Origin: Armillaria gallica
Taxonomy: Eukaryota; Basidiomycota; Agaricomycetes; Agaricales; Physalacriaceae
Length of the DNA stretch: 64,000 nucleotides
NCBI GenBank assembly: GCA_037576215.1
Contig: JBANDB010000012.1
Span: 62,001-126,000, forward strand
Reading direction: 5' to 3'
In this document: piece by piece, positions 1 to 12,943 of the stretch
How positions within the stretch are numbered: position 1 is the stretch's first letter
Layout: each line of letters starts with the position of its first letter
Translations under genes and position numbers: made by a program
Notes under the pieces: generated by a model
The model's database searches: none
Told to the model about the DNA's origin: nothing
What the model saw: the letters and a program-made list of their open reading frames with translations, nothing else

Positions 1-1400
1 TGCGTGACCGATAGTAAGCGAGCCGAAAATAGAAGAGGCAGATCCGCTGCAGCCCCGGCATCTTCTGCTCCTTGGATCAAACCACGATGAGCTTGCTCAA
101 TTTTCGACTGCACGAGCATTCCTTCAGTGAATTGTCACTTTACTTCGCGTTCTTCAGCATCTTCAGGCTTCGAGGTCAAAGAAGAATGGGCGCAGTGGGT
201 ATATGCATGACTCTGCCAAACGGGAACCCGCTTAAGAGATTACCATCCTGATCCTTGTTTCAGCCGTGTTGGTCGTTTGCGATGTAGAGGCTAGTATCGC
301 TTACATATGACAACCGTCTCGTCCTTTAGAGAAGCTTGATTGGTTTGAAAGCTCTGATTATCAGCTCTTCTGCGGTATAGCTTTCGACGGGTGCCTATCT
401 CTCCTTCGTCGAGAATACCACGCTCGTCTCGGCGCTGCTCATAATCCTCGTACTCTAAAAATACACTCATCATGACCCGTGTGTGGTGGAGGACCCTACC
501 TACCCACTAATCACGCGAATCACGGCTGTCTCTTCTAGGGATTCAATGCCTCTTTGCCTCATAATCCAAGAATTGCCCGATGTCCCCGGCTCTCTGGCTC
601 TCACTGCAATTACCAGAGGCACGCTCCCAGCTCCAGGTTGAGCGCTCAGGACTCTTCGTCGTCTACTATGTTCTCCTCCGTCTTCATAGACATCATCGAC
701 ACCCTTCTCGATCTTAGCTTGTCGAACATCAGTCTACAACCGATGCATGCATTGTTCAAAAATCCTAATATTCTGCAACAAAAGATGTAATATATGCGCT
801 AATAAATGGTGGCTTCCAGATGCCAGCACATGTACACTTTTTATCAAGATAGGTACGTCCCAATGATCGTCTCCCTCAACTAATCTTGACAAGCACGCAA
901 TGCAGACCTGTACATATATATATTTCACCGCCAAGGATAATCAGGCCCAGTTTCCTCACACATTCAATGATCAACGTGTGAAGCAGATTCCACGATCTCG
1001 AATCGTCGTCGGAATTGATTCACATACACGAGCTCCCCATCAAGAAAGACCGCGTGTCTCTCCTTCGAATATGAATGCAGTTTCTCGTTCATTTGAATAG
1101 CAGCCTGTGTACAGTGTTAGAGCGAGAGTATGCTGTCTCCCAGGGTCACTTCCTTGCCTTCACGCACCAAGTCGGACCAGCTCTGTTGTTTCCTCGACAC
1201 TATCTGCTCCTTGTTCGCGATCAATGAAAGGGCGAGGCTCATTATAAACTGTGTTTGCGAACAGACCCTATTTGAGAAGCGACGCGTTGGACCTCTGTGT
1301 GGCTTGATATTTAGGTAAACGAGATCTGTACACGACGGTTTCATCTGAGGTGGGTGTCTTCTCGATCATGGCAATCGAGCATGCTAACACATTACTTCCT
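1..1400. other. No gene recognised
   Basis: Both strands hold only short open frames (under 80 codons) without recognisable domains or consistent splice structure. I see no transposon protein, RNA gene or repeat shared with the rest of the window. The stretch just after it (from about 1.44 kb) is already part of the tandem repeat array, so this may be an older, more diverged part of a preceding unit. Confidence 0.4.
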
Positions 1401-1439
1401 TAGTCTCGCTCCTATCTCGTAGAGAAAACACTCAATGTT

Positions 1440-1904
1440 CAGTGTATCGCTGTCAAAGAGGGGAAGATTACTGAACACAGAGAGAGGTACGAGGACGGGC
1501 TCGTCTGACACCGATGGAGACATAGCTACTCGGCTTGTCTTCCTATATTCTCGAGCGGAATAGAACCTTGCACTTACTCCCCCCGATATCTGTGACTATG
1601 TGTATGCCACATTGGCATTATAAAAGCGCGTTCACTGTGTGATATCAATATACTGCGAGTCATGGAGGTCTGTGAGAGAACACCAGAACCCGGCCCGTGG
1701 ACGCGCGCGCACGTTCCGTGACAAGCCATGACGGTCACGCTCTTTCTCTTTTTCCAACACCATCGAGGTAGCCCTAGTAGTAGTAGAGGAAGAGCCGGCC
1801 TTCCATTCATTCCCGGTCAAGGCCATATTTCGAGAGGACGCTACAGACATTCAAAGGAAGGCATAGGGGACCGATCTCGCAACGGTCCGTTCAAGGTACG
1901 TTCT
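1440..1904 (+). repeat. Tail of repeat unit 0
   Basis: This segment matches 8695-9060 and 18480-18850 almost collinearly. The shared landmarks are the run from 'gaggtatgaggac' through the 'gatatcaatatac' block to the 'gacaagccatgacggtcacg' block. It then jumps to sequence equivalent to 9640-9675. It is therefore the end of a truncated repeat copy lying immediately upstream of unit 1, with the equivalent of about 9060-9640 deleted. Confidence 0.7.
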
Positions 1905-2696
1905 TCAGTCATCTGTAAGACATCGCCTCTAACCGCTCAGATTCACCCTCACAGCATATAGTCGTAGCGCGAGCTGCAGGACGACGATTGTTGGTATACT
2001 GTGTTTTTTCCCCCACGTCACGATCAGCCTCTTTCCCGTCTCGCATAGCAGGTTATACGGTGTGTATGCTGCCAATCACGGCACTCAATGCTGGTGATGG
2101 GTGTAGCCAGTGAACTCCGCGCCAATATCCTCATCTGAGACTTTTCACAATGCAACAGCCCTCGAACCCCTTTGCGTTGGTCGAACAGTTACATGGCACA
2201 TTGACCCGCTAGACTCGCCTAGTGTGACGATCGCCATTTAAGCTGAATTCACCTCCCAGCTGGCGTAGGTGACCACGACAATTCTCATCCAGGTATGATT
2301 CTCGTATGTTGTTGCCATTTCATGACTCTGACTTGGAATATGAGGGCAGCTATGAACTCAGTGCATGAATATCGTATATCACCGAAACCAGGATGCTGAC
2401 CTTGAAAGATGGTGAAGCAATAGACTGGTATCGTGCGCTTCCATCGCTTATTTCTGTCGACTAGTTGTGTGAAGTAGAGATAAAGTAGAGACAACCCAAT
2501 TCTACCTCGTCGATGTCTGTCAGTTCGGACAAGGGTGGTGCAAACGAAAGGTGCATATATGAAGTCGTAATTGACACGGGCGACATGTCCTTTCTTTTCG
2601 ACCGCTTAAAGACTTGCTCGTGCTAAGGCGCTGAAAGTCGTCATTGATGTTCGGTGAAGCACAGTCCTTGAATAGAAAAGTGACAAGTACCGGTAA

Positions 2697-4266
2697 CTAC
2701 ATGTGAGGTATGTAAGTGGTCAATTGTACGGTGCAGAAGGCTAATTGGGGCAGACAACGTAACTGCAGGAAAGCAAGGGTGATAAGTGTAATCCGTGCCA
2801 CAATGTATGAGATGATAGCAACAATCATCATGAAAACCGCAATTCAGGTCAAAATAAAGGGCCAAGTACTAGTTGTATCGTCTCTCCAGGCACGTAAAAA
2901 TACACTGACTGGCTTCGATGTCCATTCCGGATCGACCCATTCCATGATTATAAATATACCAGTAAGGTTGCCTGCTACAAAGAGTCCAATTAAAATTGTG
3001 ATAGAAGAAAGTCGCCACAGCACCATTTCGGCATGTGATGGAAAGTAGAATGACCAAGCCACACAATGGATGGTCCCAAATAACGATCCTATAACAACCA
3101 TGTTCACAAAGCGTCTCGGCTGCTGTTCGTCGGTGCCAGAGTAAAATCGACAAGCGCCATCTCTAATGTCGTCGCAGTATCCATCTACAGAACCCTCGAA
3201 AGTGGTGAACCCTATCCATTCTCTGAACCAGTCCAATCTATGCCTGGAAGATTTCACAGGGGACACGGATTCCTTGGGATTGTTTTTGTCCAGCATCGGT
3301 CTCGAGTCCGGCCCGTCCAGAGAAATATGGTACTTCATGTTAAGTGGCTTATGCCACCACAAGAAGTACATGATAATAATGAGGCCGGCGAATGCAAGTG
3401 CGGTCATTTCGAGTAGCGTAATGGGAAGGTGATGGATTACTCAGGCGATGCATTGTACAATGAACCAGAATATTTGGAGGATAGAAAAGGTTTTAGACAG
3501 CGCCCCTTGCTTTTGTCCTCTATTGTCTCGGAACTGATCGCCGCAAGCTTCTTCACCAAATCTGGGTCAGATTCAAGCGCCTTCAGAGTAACAAGCGTTC
3601 CCGGGACATCAATAGTTCCAGAACCAGGTGTATCGTCAGGTAGGAATTGAGGGTTTAGCGACGTTGTGGGATCGGACAAGCATGTGTTGAGCAGTGATGA
3701 CGATGGCAGGGTGGATGTAGCCTCATCAGCTTCGAGTGCTTGATGAGGGATTTCATATTTTGCGGTGTAGTAGAAGCCCCCCATACTGAGAAGAAAACCA
3801 TGGGCCAGGGTCAGCCTTGATTCTTCCATTTGCTCCGTCGACGGTTGGGTTGCTGATGCGATAAAAGTATACTTTCCTGTCAGTCTCCATTGTGAGCAGG
3901 TCATGTAACTCCTGATGATGTGAAATACTCACCGTGACGTGACTTCCATGCTACAGTCAACTGTTCTGCAGCCCATGCAAGAATAACCTCAGGTGCCACA
4001 ATCGTGATAGCTATAATCTTTGTGCGTTCAATGGCACAAGCGATCGTTTCCTGTGTTGTGTTATTACGACCCGGGACGTTGGGATGTACAGCAAGCCACG
4101 TGCATGCGAACATCGTGGCCAGGGAGCTCCATATAATACTCAAAACTGCACGCCTGTCCTCACTGCTGCACGTGGTTATACCGCCATCATCATTGGGTGA
4201 TGATGACACACCGAAGGCGCGAGTGATGGATAGGAGAATAAGAATGACCACACAGATTTGATACAT
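2697..4266 (-). pseudogene. Broken copy of multi-spanning membrane protein gene
   Basis: This is the paralogue of the gene at 13743-15320 and belongs to the same uncharacterised agaricomycete membrane-protein family. The start at 4266 gives the same signal-peptide-like N-terminus. An intron at 3877-3932 (56 bp, GTGAGT...GACAG with a CTCAC branch site) restores the frame between the two apparent ORFs, so that break is not a lesion. Two real lesions remain. A 4-bp deletion near 3497 (compare 14548-14552) shifts the frame inside the conserved 'IEDKSKGDALSK' region. A TGC-to-TGA nonsense change near 2844 removes the last membrane segments. The gene is therefore very probably dead, although its non-coding 3' flank is almost identical to that of the intact copy. 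Confidence 0.85.
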
Positions 4267-5036
4267 GTCGCCAATTTGAGGACTTTGACAAGCATCAGGC
4301 GGCAAGCTCCATAGCACGAAACAATTAGACGCACCTGTCCACAGAAGGAACTGATTCTGAGAAAAGCTTGTCGGTACGAGAATGTTCCTGCACGCAAGTC
4401 AAATCACTAGAAAGAGAGTACAATACGTCGAGAAGCGCACGAAAAGTCTGTACGGACGAATTCCTTTCCTGGGCTTGAGCTTGTGGATGAGCTTTTGTAC
4501 AGGGTCTGCCACGCAATGGGTCTTCAACTCAGAAATGAGTACGAGTCGGGCGTATATTGCCAGAAGAAAGCTAGGTCAAAGACATGAAGGCATGGTAGAA
4601 ACTAAAGGTTATGGAAGGGATAGAGCCGAAAACAGCACACATGTAGCTGCCTACCAACTATATGTAAATACAGCTAAAGCAATAACGCAATAATATCTCC
4701 GTAGAAAATTGCATCCCTGACAGCTTTCAGTGATAATTAGTCACCTGAGTGGTTTGGACAGACAGATGCACTGGGGACGTCATTGTTCAGAGATAGCGGC
4801 TATGCAACAATTATAAGAACACACAGACCTCACAGCATTTCCAGGTGAACAGCCCATCGAAGCATGGTGTATATCGCTATGGCTCATGTGATCACGATGC
4901 TCACAGTTACAGACACCTAAGAATGGAGACACCTGTCCTCTGGGAAGACATTTATCGTAATGCTAGGTCAACCGTCCACGCCTTGAGGGCTAGAGAAGCT
5001 TTTCTCTGCTGTAGACCGTAATATTTGAAGCAGTTT
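4267..5036. other. Gene-free part of unit 1
   Basis: No coding signal. 4267-4480 and 4728-5036 match unit 3 (15321-15520 and 15560-15905). About 4490-4725 is present only here, so it is either an insertion in unit 1 or a deletion in unit 3. No terminal repeats were seen at its edges. Confidence 0.5.
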
Positions 5037-5134
5037 CATCAGGAAACACCAAGAAGCCTAAATGACCTACATATCGCTACCATAGCCTATAGAGGACTCT
5101 GGAGGACATTTAGGCTTCTCAGTTTTTCCTGATG
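5037..5134 (+). mobile_element. 98-bp MITE with imperfect terminal inverted repeats
   Basis: The element begins CATCAGGAAA and ends TTTCCTGATG. The outer 32 bp of each end are inverted repeats with about four mismatches, sharing the block AGAAGCCTAAATG. The paralogous unit 3 has an uninterrupted site at about 15901 (gcaatttaatgcg), whereas unit 1 reads gcagttt, element, ttaatgcg. This gives a candidate 2-bp TT target duplication. It encodes nothing; the transposase family that moved it is unknown. Confidence 0.85.
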
Positions 5135-8100
5135 TTAATGCGCGCTTGATGGGTGACTCTTGAAACCCCGATATCTGAACACTGCATTTGTCCTATGCAC
5201 GGTAAGGATAACCGGTACGGAGTGGAAGAAGTGGAAGAGATACATCTATTTAATGAGCGGTCCCGTGTCCAGCTAGTGAATATGATCGGCGTAAATGTGG
5301 GTTCTAGGTGTCCTGCTATCTTATTTCATCGTAAAAAATCTGAGCAAGGAAGCAGAGGAATGATGTCAAGAAGGGCGAGGCAGTCCAGAAATCCTCAGCG
5401 CCTATTCGAAGCTCCCACCCTTTCTCTCTTAATGAGTACGCCAGAAGCTCGCTATCCATTCCATGCTGAGGATCTATCATCCTCTCTTCAATCGCAGAAG
5501 CGGTGGGTCATGGTAGTATCCGAAAGTACAACAATATTCTTCAGCTTGATGGGTTTACGATTACATCTTCCCCTAATATCCGCCGAGTTTATTCGTCCTT
5601 ATTATGCGCCGCCACTCGAGCCAGCCCCGGAGCTGTCGGCGGAAGGAATGGTTGACGTGTTACGCAATCCCACGAGCAAGTCCTGGGCATTGATAATAAC
5701 ACTGCGCAGCCGTCCTACTGCCCCTTTGGCTTCTTGATGTCTACACCTGTCACGATCGATTCAAACCCGAGCTCAGTAGTAGAGTTCCAGTGTCAATGAA
5801 CGTCGGACAGGTGGTCCCGTGGACGAGACGACGAATCTGTCTTTTGGACGCTGTATTCGTTCGTCCTCTGTGAATGTTGGCTAGAATGAAAATCAGTGAA
5901 GCTTCTGTGTTATGAGGGAAACGTGTCATCTTTGACTAGAATGCGTTAAGTTTGTGGAGTCATAGAGCGCAACGGGTATCAAAGGTATTAAACTCAGGAG
6001 CAACGACGCGTAGAATATAAACAAAAGACCGTCCAAGTCATTGATCAAAGATGGAAGGTGTTTCAATAAACGAATACCAACCGACCTTCGCTGACGTTCT
6101 CTTGGTCAGCCAGGAAAAGAGAAGATGCATGCATAATGAAGTATTTTCCATATGCGAAAGACAGAATGATCTAACATAACTCGATGTTAAAAATTTGCAA
6201 TCTGGAAATGGAAATGGATATCCAATGAGTCAAATTATCGCGGCTGATGATTGACCAAGGATCGTCTCGCCAGTGCAGCACAACCCCGTACGTCTGTTTG
6301 TCGGGTTCATTTGAGTGGTACCTTCCAGAGCGGCATCGAACTTCTGGCATTGGACTCGCGGCATAAGAGGGAAGGCGGCCAAGGTTGTGCCAGGGAAAAA
6401 TAATCAGCCGGCGCGGCTCTACAACGCCACGTTGTTGAGCCAAGTCGTTACTTCGACATCGGATGGGCGGCCAATCAGCAACCAATCAGACGATAACTGT
6501 TGGAGTGAGTGAAGGCCAGTATCGCGTGAAGCCGACTTTGCCAGTGAAGCAGAATTTAGCTTCGCCTAGGTTACCGACTTCGGCCCAACGTACAGCTCGG
6601 ATGCTCGAGATAAAGAATCATCGTGATCGTCTTTAATATAGCGTACGGCCTTTGATAAAATGAGGAGGGTCGTATAAACTTGGAGAATCTGCGACCACAG
6701 CAACTATGGAGAATGATGAGTTCGACCTCGTTGTAACGAGTAGCACCATTCTAGGACTTGTTTGCCATCGGTTCCCGCTTGTGTCACTGTGGCTACGGCC
6801 TTCTCTAGTACTATATTACATCCCCACCATTTAGTTTTTATTCTAGTCTTTTACCATCACCTGTAGTATATCTTCAATCTAACGATTGTCGTGTTCTATC
6901 GCGTGACTTAAGACTACGGCTCCACGACAAGCCCTTACAATCATAAATATGGAACTGAATAGTACATACGATCCAGTGACCAAAGATCGTGGGATTCACA
7001 TCACCGAAGCTTTGGCTGTCCCGTAGCATATTCAGAGGGGAAAATATCGAGGACGCGTGCGTGCAGCAGGATGAAGTGGAACGCGGTTATACAGCGAACC
7101 ACTTAGTACCGAAGGTGTGTCTTTCTACTCCAAAATTTAATTATGTGCCACGAAGAGACATGAATCAAACTCACGATACATACGCCCAACGTTATTTTGA
7201 CGCCACGTAAGTCGCAACCGTTCACCTAAGTGATATTTTCCAAACACCTGGCAGTTCAATTGTCAAAGCTAAATGATCACAATCAAAGTATCGGGGCTCA
7301 GACAAGCACTTTCGGAGTGTTGATAGTGAATGGATCAACGAGTATTCTACTTCTTTATAACCCTCATGTGATTGCAATAAAAATAAGCATATGCTTCTTG
7401 CGTTCATTCATGATGGCATATGTAAGCACGACAATTAGACGTGGCTCGGTCAGAAATGAGGAACTCACCATAGCAGCAATATTTTCCCTCACCTCCTTCT
7501 CCTTGCTAGTCCCTATCAGGCGTCGTGAAACAAACTGATCAGCTTGACCTCGCTCATCAGGGTATCTAAGTGATAGGCACCAGCATAAATTTAGCTTAGA
7601 GCGCTCCGCTTACTGCGGAAGGATTGATTGACGCTGAATAAGTATGATCATTATTCGGGTTTACAGAATCTCGCAATATCAACTTCTTGAGGATGATGCT
7701 GTACGTGTCTCCAACTCCAGATTAATGTTCGGTTTCGGCGCTCCAAGGCTGGGTAGACAGATATGTAGTCTCGACTAGGACCTCGAGCGATGGCAAATCC
7801 ATCCTCTTTGCCTCTCCCTCCACGCTGTTCTATACAAGCTGCTTAGGGCTTGAGCTTGAAAAGTCATATCTTTGAAATGTGATGAAACACAAGGTAATCG
7901 ACAGTTACTGGTGTTGGAGCGCTAGACTGCGGGTGCCGTGATTAACTCTGCACAGGTTGAAAAATAAATTGATGCAGTATAACATACCAGCTGCTAAATA
8001 TAAGAAACCGAGGAGGATCACCATTGGCATGGTAATCTGACGAGGAGAAAATAGACAGGAGTCGGGAGAGGTCCTCATCAGGCATCAATCTACTCAGAGA

Positions 8101-9674
8101 TGCAAACGTAGTCGTTCATCGGAAACACGTCGATTTCATCAACGCTGCGGACCAATGTAAGATCTGGACTGGCAGTCCCTATTATTACCGGCCTTGTATC
8201 GAAAATGGATGTTATGGACCAGCTATTCGTTCAGGTCACTTGTATCACACAGAAAACTCCTTTGTCGTGACCCTTGTTTGTTGACTGGAGTATTTCGTCT
8301 GTCAGTTCAGCGAGGTAGCACTTCCATCTCATGATTCTGTTGCTCGATATGGAGAGATGTTTTTGCTGTAAGGGACGATATGATCATGCTATTTGTCGGG
8401 TAATCCTTCCGACTTGCAACAGGAACAGATTATGGGACCTACGGTTTCCCTCGAAGCAAGCTGCCAATGTATCAGCGACTCTGTACTTTTATTGAGCCTA
8501 ATAGATCGAATCACTATTGTCCTACTATCACCTCATGATATCGCTGCAGCCCGTCCAGCATGACATCTTAGCGCCGAGTCTCACTGGAAAAGAAAACGGA
8601 CAGTTTGAACGGCTATTTCATTCTTCGTCCTTTACCACTATCATAATATTCCATTCCTAACTAGTTATCTCCTGGTCGTACCGTTCAGTTCTCAACGTAT
8701 CAATGTCAAGTAGGGGAGGATTATTGAATAGGGAGAGGTATGAGGACCGGCTTGTCTGACATCTACACCTACCCGGATTGCCATCCAATATTCTTGAGCG
8801 GGATTAAAACCTCGCCGTTAGTCTCCCCGATATCTGTGATTTTGTATGTTACATTAGCCTTGTAAAAGCGTGTTCACTGTGCGATATCAATATACCGCGA
8901 GTCATGGAGGTGTATGAACCCCGGAACCCGGCGGCCCGTGCACGCGCGCAGACACGTTGCGTGACAAGCTATGACGGTCACGCTCTTTCCCTTTCCTTAA
9001 CACCATCGGGGTAGCCCAAGAACAGGAAGACCCGGCCGTCCGTCTATTCCTCGATGCCTACCACATTTTTCTTGTCAAGGACCCCACAAAATCTAGTTGG
9101 AAACTGGCGCCGCATAATGGACTCAAGGTGCCCTATCCAGCATTATTGCGAATAATGAAGGTCAGTAATATCAGTCTTTTTTGCTGCGGTCGTCCTGATG
9201 GCAATAGATATGACCTACAGCAAAAAAAGAGAATAGAGAGTCGTTCTGACATTACTTGTCGTGTCAGGTGCTTAGGGCACACCTAACGTCTATCAGGTGG
9301 ATCCACCAAAACCTATTTACCGGCCGCGAGAGCCTCAAAGACAATCATCCAGATTTCGCAAATTCCTTCAGAGTTGACCTCCCCTTTTTGCACGTGTTAT
9401 AACGCACTCAACGTCGGTTTGTGCCGGTGGATGAATGACGATTGAAGGACAAGTTAGAGACGTGCGTTTGAGGCCGACTGAAGGATGCGTCGCGACTGTG
9501 GCCTCTCGGGCGGGAGCCACATCTTCTGCCGTTGTACGACGCACAACGGGAGGGGCGAGGACGACGGCATCCCCGGTGTAGGAAAGAGGTCGCGGTGTGA
9601 TATGGGAAAGGTCAAGGCTATTTGAGAGAATGCTGCAGACGTATAGAGGAAGGTGTGAGGACTGGTACGTTCTT
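5135..9674. other. Gene-free remainder of unit 1
   Basis: Only degenerate open frames. Three have counterparts in unit 3: 7230-7538, matching 17214-17517 with a frameshift between copies; 8225-8470 (minus), matching 18002-18253 with stops here; and about 9010-9290 (plus), matching 18768-19085. None can be assigned to a family. 5300-6300 has no counterpart in unit 3 but is partly matched at 11560-12430 in unit 2. A 194-codon frame at 5153-5737 crosses unit boundaries and is not conserved, so it was not called. Confidence 0.5.
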
Positions 9675-12600
9675 CAGTCATTTGTGAGACGTCGCCCTCA
9701 TGCCAGATTCACCCTCGCAGTATATGGTTGAGAACAGCTGTGCGACTCCTTCCGTCCCTAGTGATCATGTGTTCTTCACGTGAAATTAACACCGAAGTGG
9801 ATGAAGATTGCCACATTCACGACGAAGGGCGGGTTCGACTAAGCAAGCCCGTTCCAACACAGCTTCAGAGTCGGTCAGACTAGCTGAACAATGACACAAG
9901 CATCTCTTCCGCCACTATCACCTCCATCGCTTGATCCGTGTCTTGTGTATCGGCTCTTTCTTCATTTTCTGTTATCCTTCCGCCCCAGTCGCAGCGATAG
10001 GCCTAACCCGAGGCCGAGTGGCGCGAATTGTTAGACGACGATTGTTGCCCATACTTTGTCGTCCCTTCCATCAGGATTATACGGTGTGTATGCTACCAAT
10101 CAAGGGATGCAATGCTCATGATAGGTGTAGCTAGTGAATTCCGCACCGATGTTATCTTCCGAGATTGTTCACAACGCGACGCGACGACCCTCGAACACGC
10201 GTCGGCAGTAATAACACGGAGCACAAGTGTGGCCCATTTATCCGCTAGGCTCGCCTAGTGTGACAAACGGCATCTGAATTCACCTCTCAGCTGGCATAGG
10301 TGACCATCGCAATACGATTCGAACTCGGGTACGATGCTTGTGTGTCGCTGCCTCTATTAAAAGAGTGCATCTACGAACTCAGTATCGGTGTGTGCGCTTA
10401 CATTGCTTTTTCCTTTCAACTCATTCTTACATAGCCTGATGGAACGCGTTTCCAGTACTAAAGACAAACTCTTGCGAGAACGCCACCAGAAAGAATGTGC
10501 ATCTATGCGCCTAGAATTCACCGAGCCAACATGTGCTCTTCTGTTCCCATGCCTTGGTGATCCAACACTCTCGTGCAGAAGAGGACTGCTGCCAGAGTGG
10601 AATTACTGTTTGCGCGTCTAATGCACCTCGTTCGGGTCTCGAATATGCTACAGGGTGTGTTTACTTCCAACCAGGCGATCTAATGCTCATGATTGGTGTA
10701 GCCGGTGTCTTTTGGGCCATCCAATTATCGCATCGACCCTCGAACCCTTTAGTCAGACGTCCCAAGCCTACGCCGAGGATTAAAAGTAAAGACCTTGGCT
10801 TGTTTGCTCGCTAGACGCGCCTACGGTGGGAGAGTGTCGAACGATATCAAACGTGGTTTCTGCTCCATGCTAGTTTAGTCGACCTTCGCGCAAAGACCTA
10901 GAGTATGAAGGCGAGCGAGGTACGTATATCGTATATCATTGAAACCAGTGCTGACTTTGAAGGATAGTGTAGCCACAGAGTAGCATCGTTTTCTTCTAGT
11001 ACTTCTTCCTGTCGACCGTCCTTACGTCAAATCTACGTTGTCGACGTCTGTCAGTTCCGACGGGAGTGACACAAAAGAAACGCCCATATATACTCTCGAA
11101 ATTGATTTACGCTACATGTGCTCTTCTTTTGAGCGCTTAGGGTTCCGCTCTTGCAGCAGAGAACTCTCCAAAAAGTGTAGTCACCCATCGGATATTCATC
11201 ATGGCGCTAGAATGGCATTCATAGGTCATTGATCATCATTGAATGTAGCTATATAACTCAGTGGATCTGGCTGCTTTCCAAAGGGGTGCGCGTTAACTCT
11301 TTGTTCTCCCGTCCCTTGAGATCGAAGCCCATCCAGGAGTCCAGGACAACCTGGACGAGACAAACTCTTGCAATGAATTTTTGATTTTGTACGCCTGTAG
11401 CGCCTCCGATTGAGAGCACTGAGCTAGCAATCTCTTATTTGCTCCTTTGCGCCATACGACGACAGTAGGTTGGGATCTCCTGGAGGACTTATGCCAGAGT
11501 GTAATTATGGTTTGTGCCGCGTGCGTCGAATGTACCTATTGCGTATCTCGGATAATATCCTACAGGGTGTGAAAAACAAAGATAAAAAGCGGTGCGTCAT
11601 GATAGTATCTGAAAACTCAACAGTAAATCTCAGCTCGTTCAATAACGATACCAGAAATGTTTCCCACAATCTTCCACGAGTTTTACTAATCGGTATCATG
11701 CGTCGCCAACTGACCTAGCCTCACTCGTAAGGGAAAGCCGACTAGTCTTTGACTTGGGGCCGCTCCGCTCTCTACAGAAGGAATGATTGTCGTGCGACTA
11801 GGTTTTGCGAGCAAGTCCTTGACAACAACACCGTACAGTCCACCACACGGGTCTCATGCCGCAAATTGGGATACTTGATGTTTCCGCCTGTTGCAATTGA
11901 TCAAACTCGGGCTCAATAGTAGAGTTCCGAGGTCAATGGAGGCAGACAGGTGATCGCTGAGCGACGAAGAGTCTATCCTTTGGATGGCGTATCTCTTCCT
12001 CAGTGAGTGTTGGCTAGAACTAAAATCAGCGAAAGACCTATTGTAGGTGAGAAACACGCCATATTTGATCACTTCAAAGTGAACAGTCATCGCCCGCTAA
12101 GGAGTCGTCGAACGCAATAGTTATCAAAGGCGTAGAAGCCAGGAGCAACAAAAGACCGTCCAAGTCATGGATGATGAAATGAACTCGAGGTCGAGGCTGT
12201 TTCAATGAATGGATAGCAACTACCCATAAATGTATATCTGATGTTGACTTGGTACGGCAAGGAAGAAAAGACGGAGGCATAATGTATTATTCTCGGACGG
12301 CGAAGGGTATAATACATCTCGTGGTCTAAAAGTAATACTCTGGACAACTGAAAGAGTATCCATAAGTCAGATCATCATGGGCGAATGGGCCGATGACTGA
12401 CCAAGGATCGTCTCATCGGTCCAGAACGATTAATTAAACAACGAACATCGGCTCGTCGGGTTCATTTCCGTGGCAGCGTTGAAAGCGGGGTCCAAGTTTT
12501 CGTGTTCTCGTAAGAAGGAAGCTAAGAAGACCGGGATATTAGCGCGGGCTGTGATGGAGAAGAGAAAGTTTACGTTTCTATAATCTTCAGCTGAAGGACG

Positions 12601-12943
12601 ACGAGGAACAAGAGAACACATACGTTATTCTTTGACGCCATGTGTAAATCCCAAACTTGAAAACTTGGTATGGAGTCCTGAAATGGGGTAGTGACGTGAT
12701 GCTTGAGTGCAGATCTGAAAAACATTGAATACTATAAGTGAATCGTAATTCCACGGAGTGACCAACACGTACCAGATACTGGAACGACTGTGAAAAGGAG
12801 GCCGGAAAGAAGGAATATACAATCAGACCACGCGGTTCGACAACGCCGCATTATCGAACCGAGTCGTGACTTCGACTAGAGGTGGGCAACTAATCAAACG
12901 ATAAGCGAGGAAAGACCAATATCAAGCCTACTGTCGTGTGAAT
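9675..12943 (+). repeat. Tandem repeat unit 2 (3.3 kb, lacks the membrane-protein gene)
   Basis: It starts with the same landmark as units 1 and 3. It then matches 1970-2240 (at 10017-10260) and 2370-2650 (at 10930-11165), skips the membrane-protein gene, and matches 5480-6250 (at 11560-12430). 9838-11345 is also matched by 24990-26498 and 11345-11530 by 39267-39430. It is thus an internally deleted unit whose nearest relative is the interrupted unit 4. No gene was recognised in it. Confidence 0.7.

Larger units (their letters stand above)
1905..9674 (+). repeat. Tandem repeat unit 1 (about 7.8 kb)
   Basis: The unit starts at the 'cagtcatctgtaagacatcgcc' landmark, which recurs at 9675 and at 12944. 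Long blocks match unit 3: 1905-4480 with 12944-15520, 4728-5284 with 15560-16045, 6310-6730 with 16098-16490, 6945-7080 with 16498-16633, 7085-7600 with 17080-17600 and 7826-9520 with 17610-19350. Blocks are separated by unit-specific insertions or deletions of 0.1-0.9 kb. By eye, identity runs from near 100 percent just downstream of the membrane-protein gene to roughly 85 percent elsewhere. It contains the pseudogene at 2697-4266. Confidence 0.8.

Noticed and set aside
5153..5737. 194-codon plus-strand ORF
   Set aside because: It spans blocks with different paralogue relationships, is not conserved in unit 3, starts only with GTG and has no recognisable domain.
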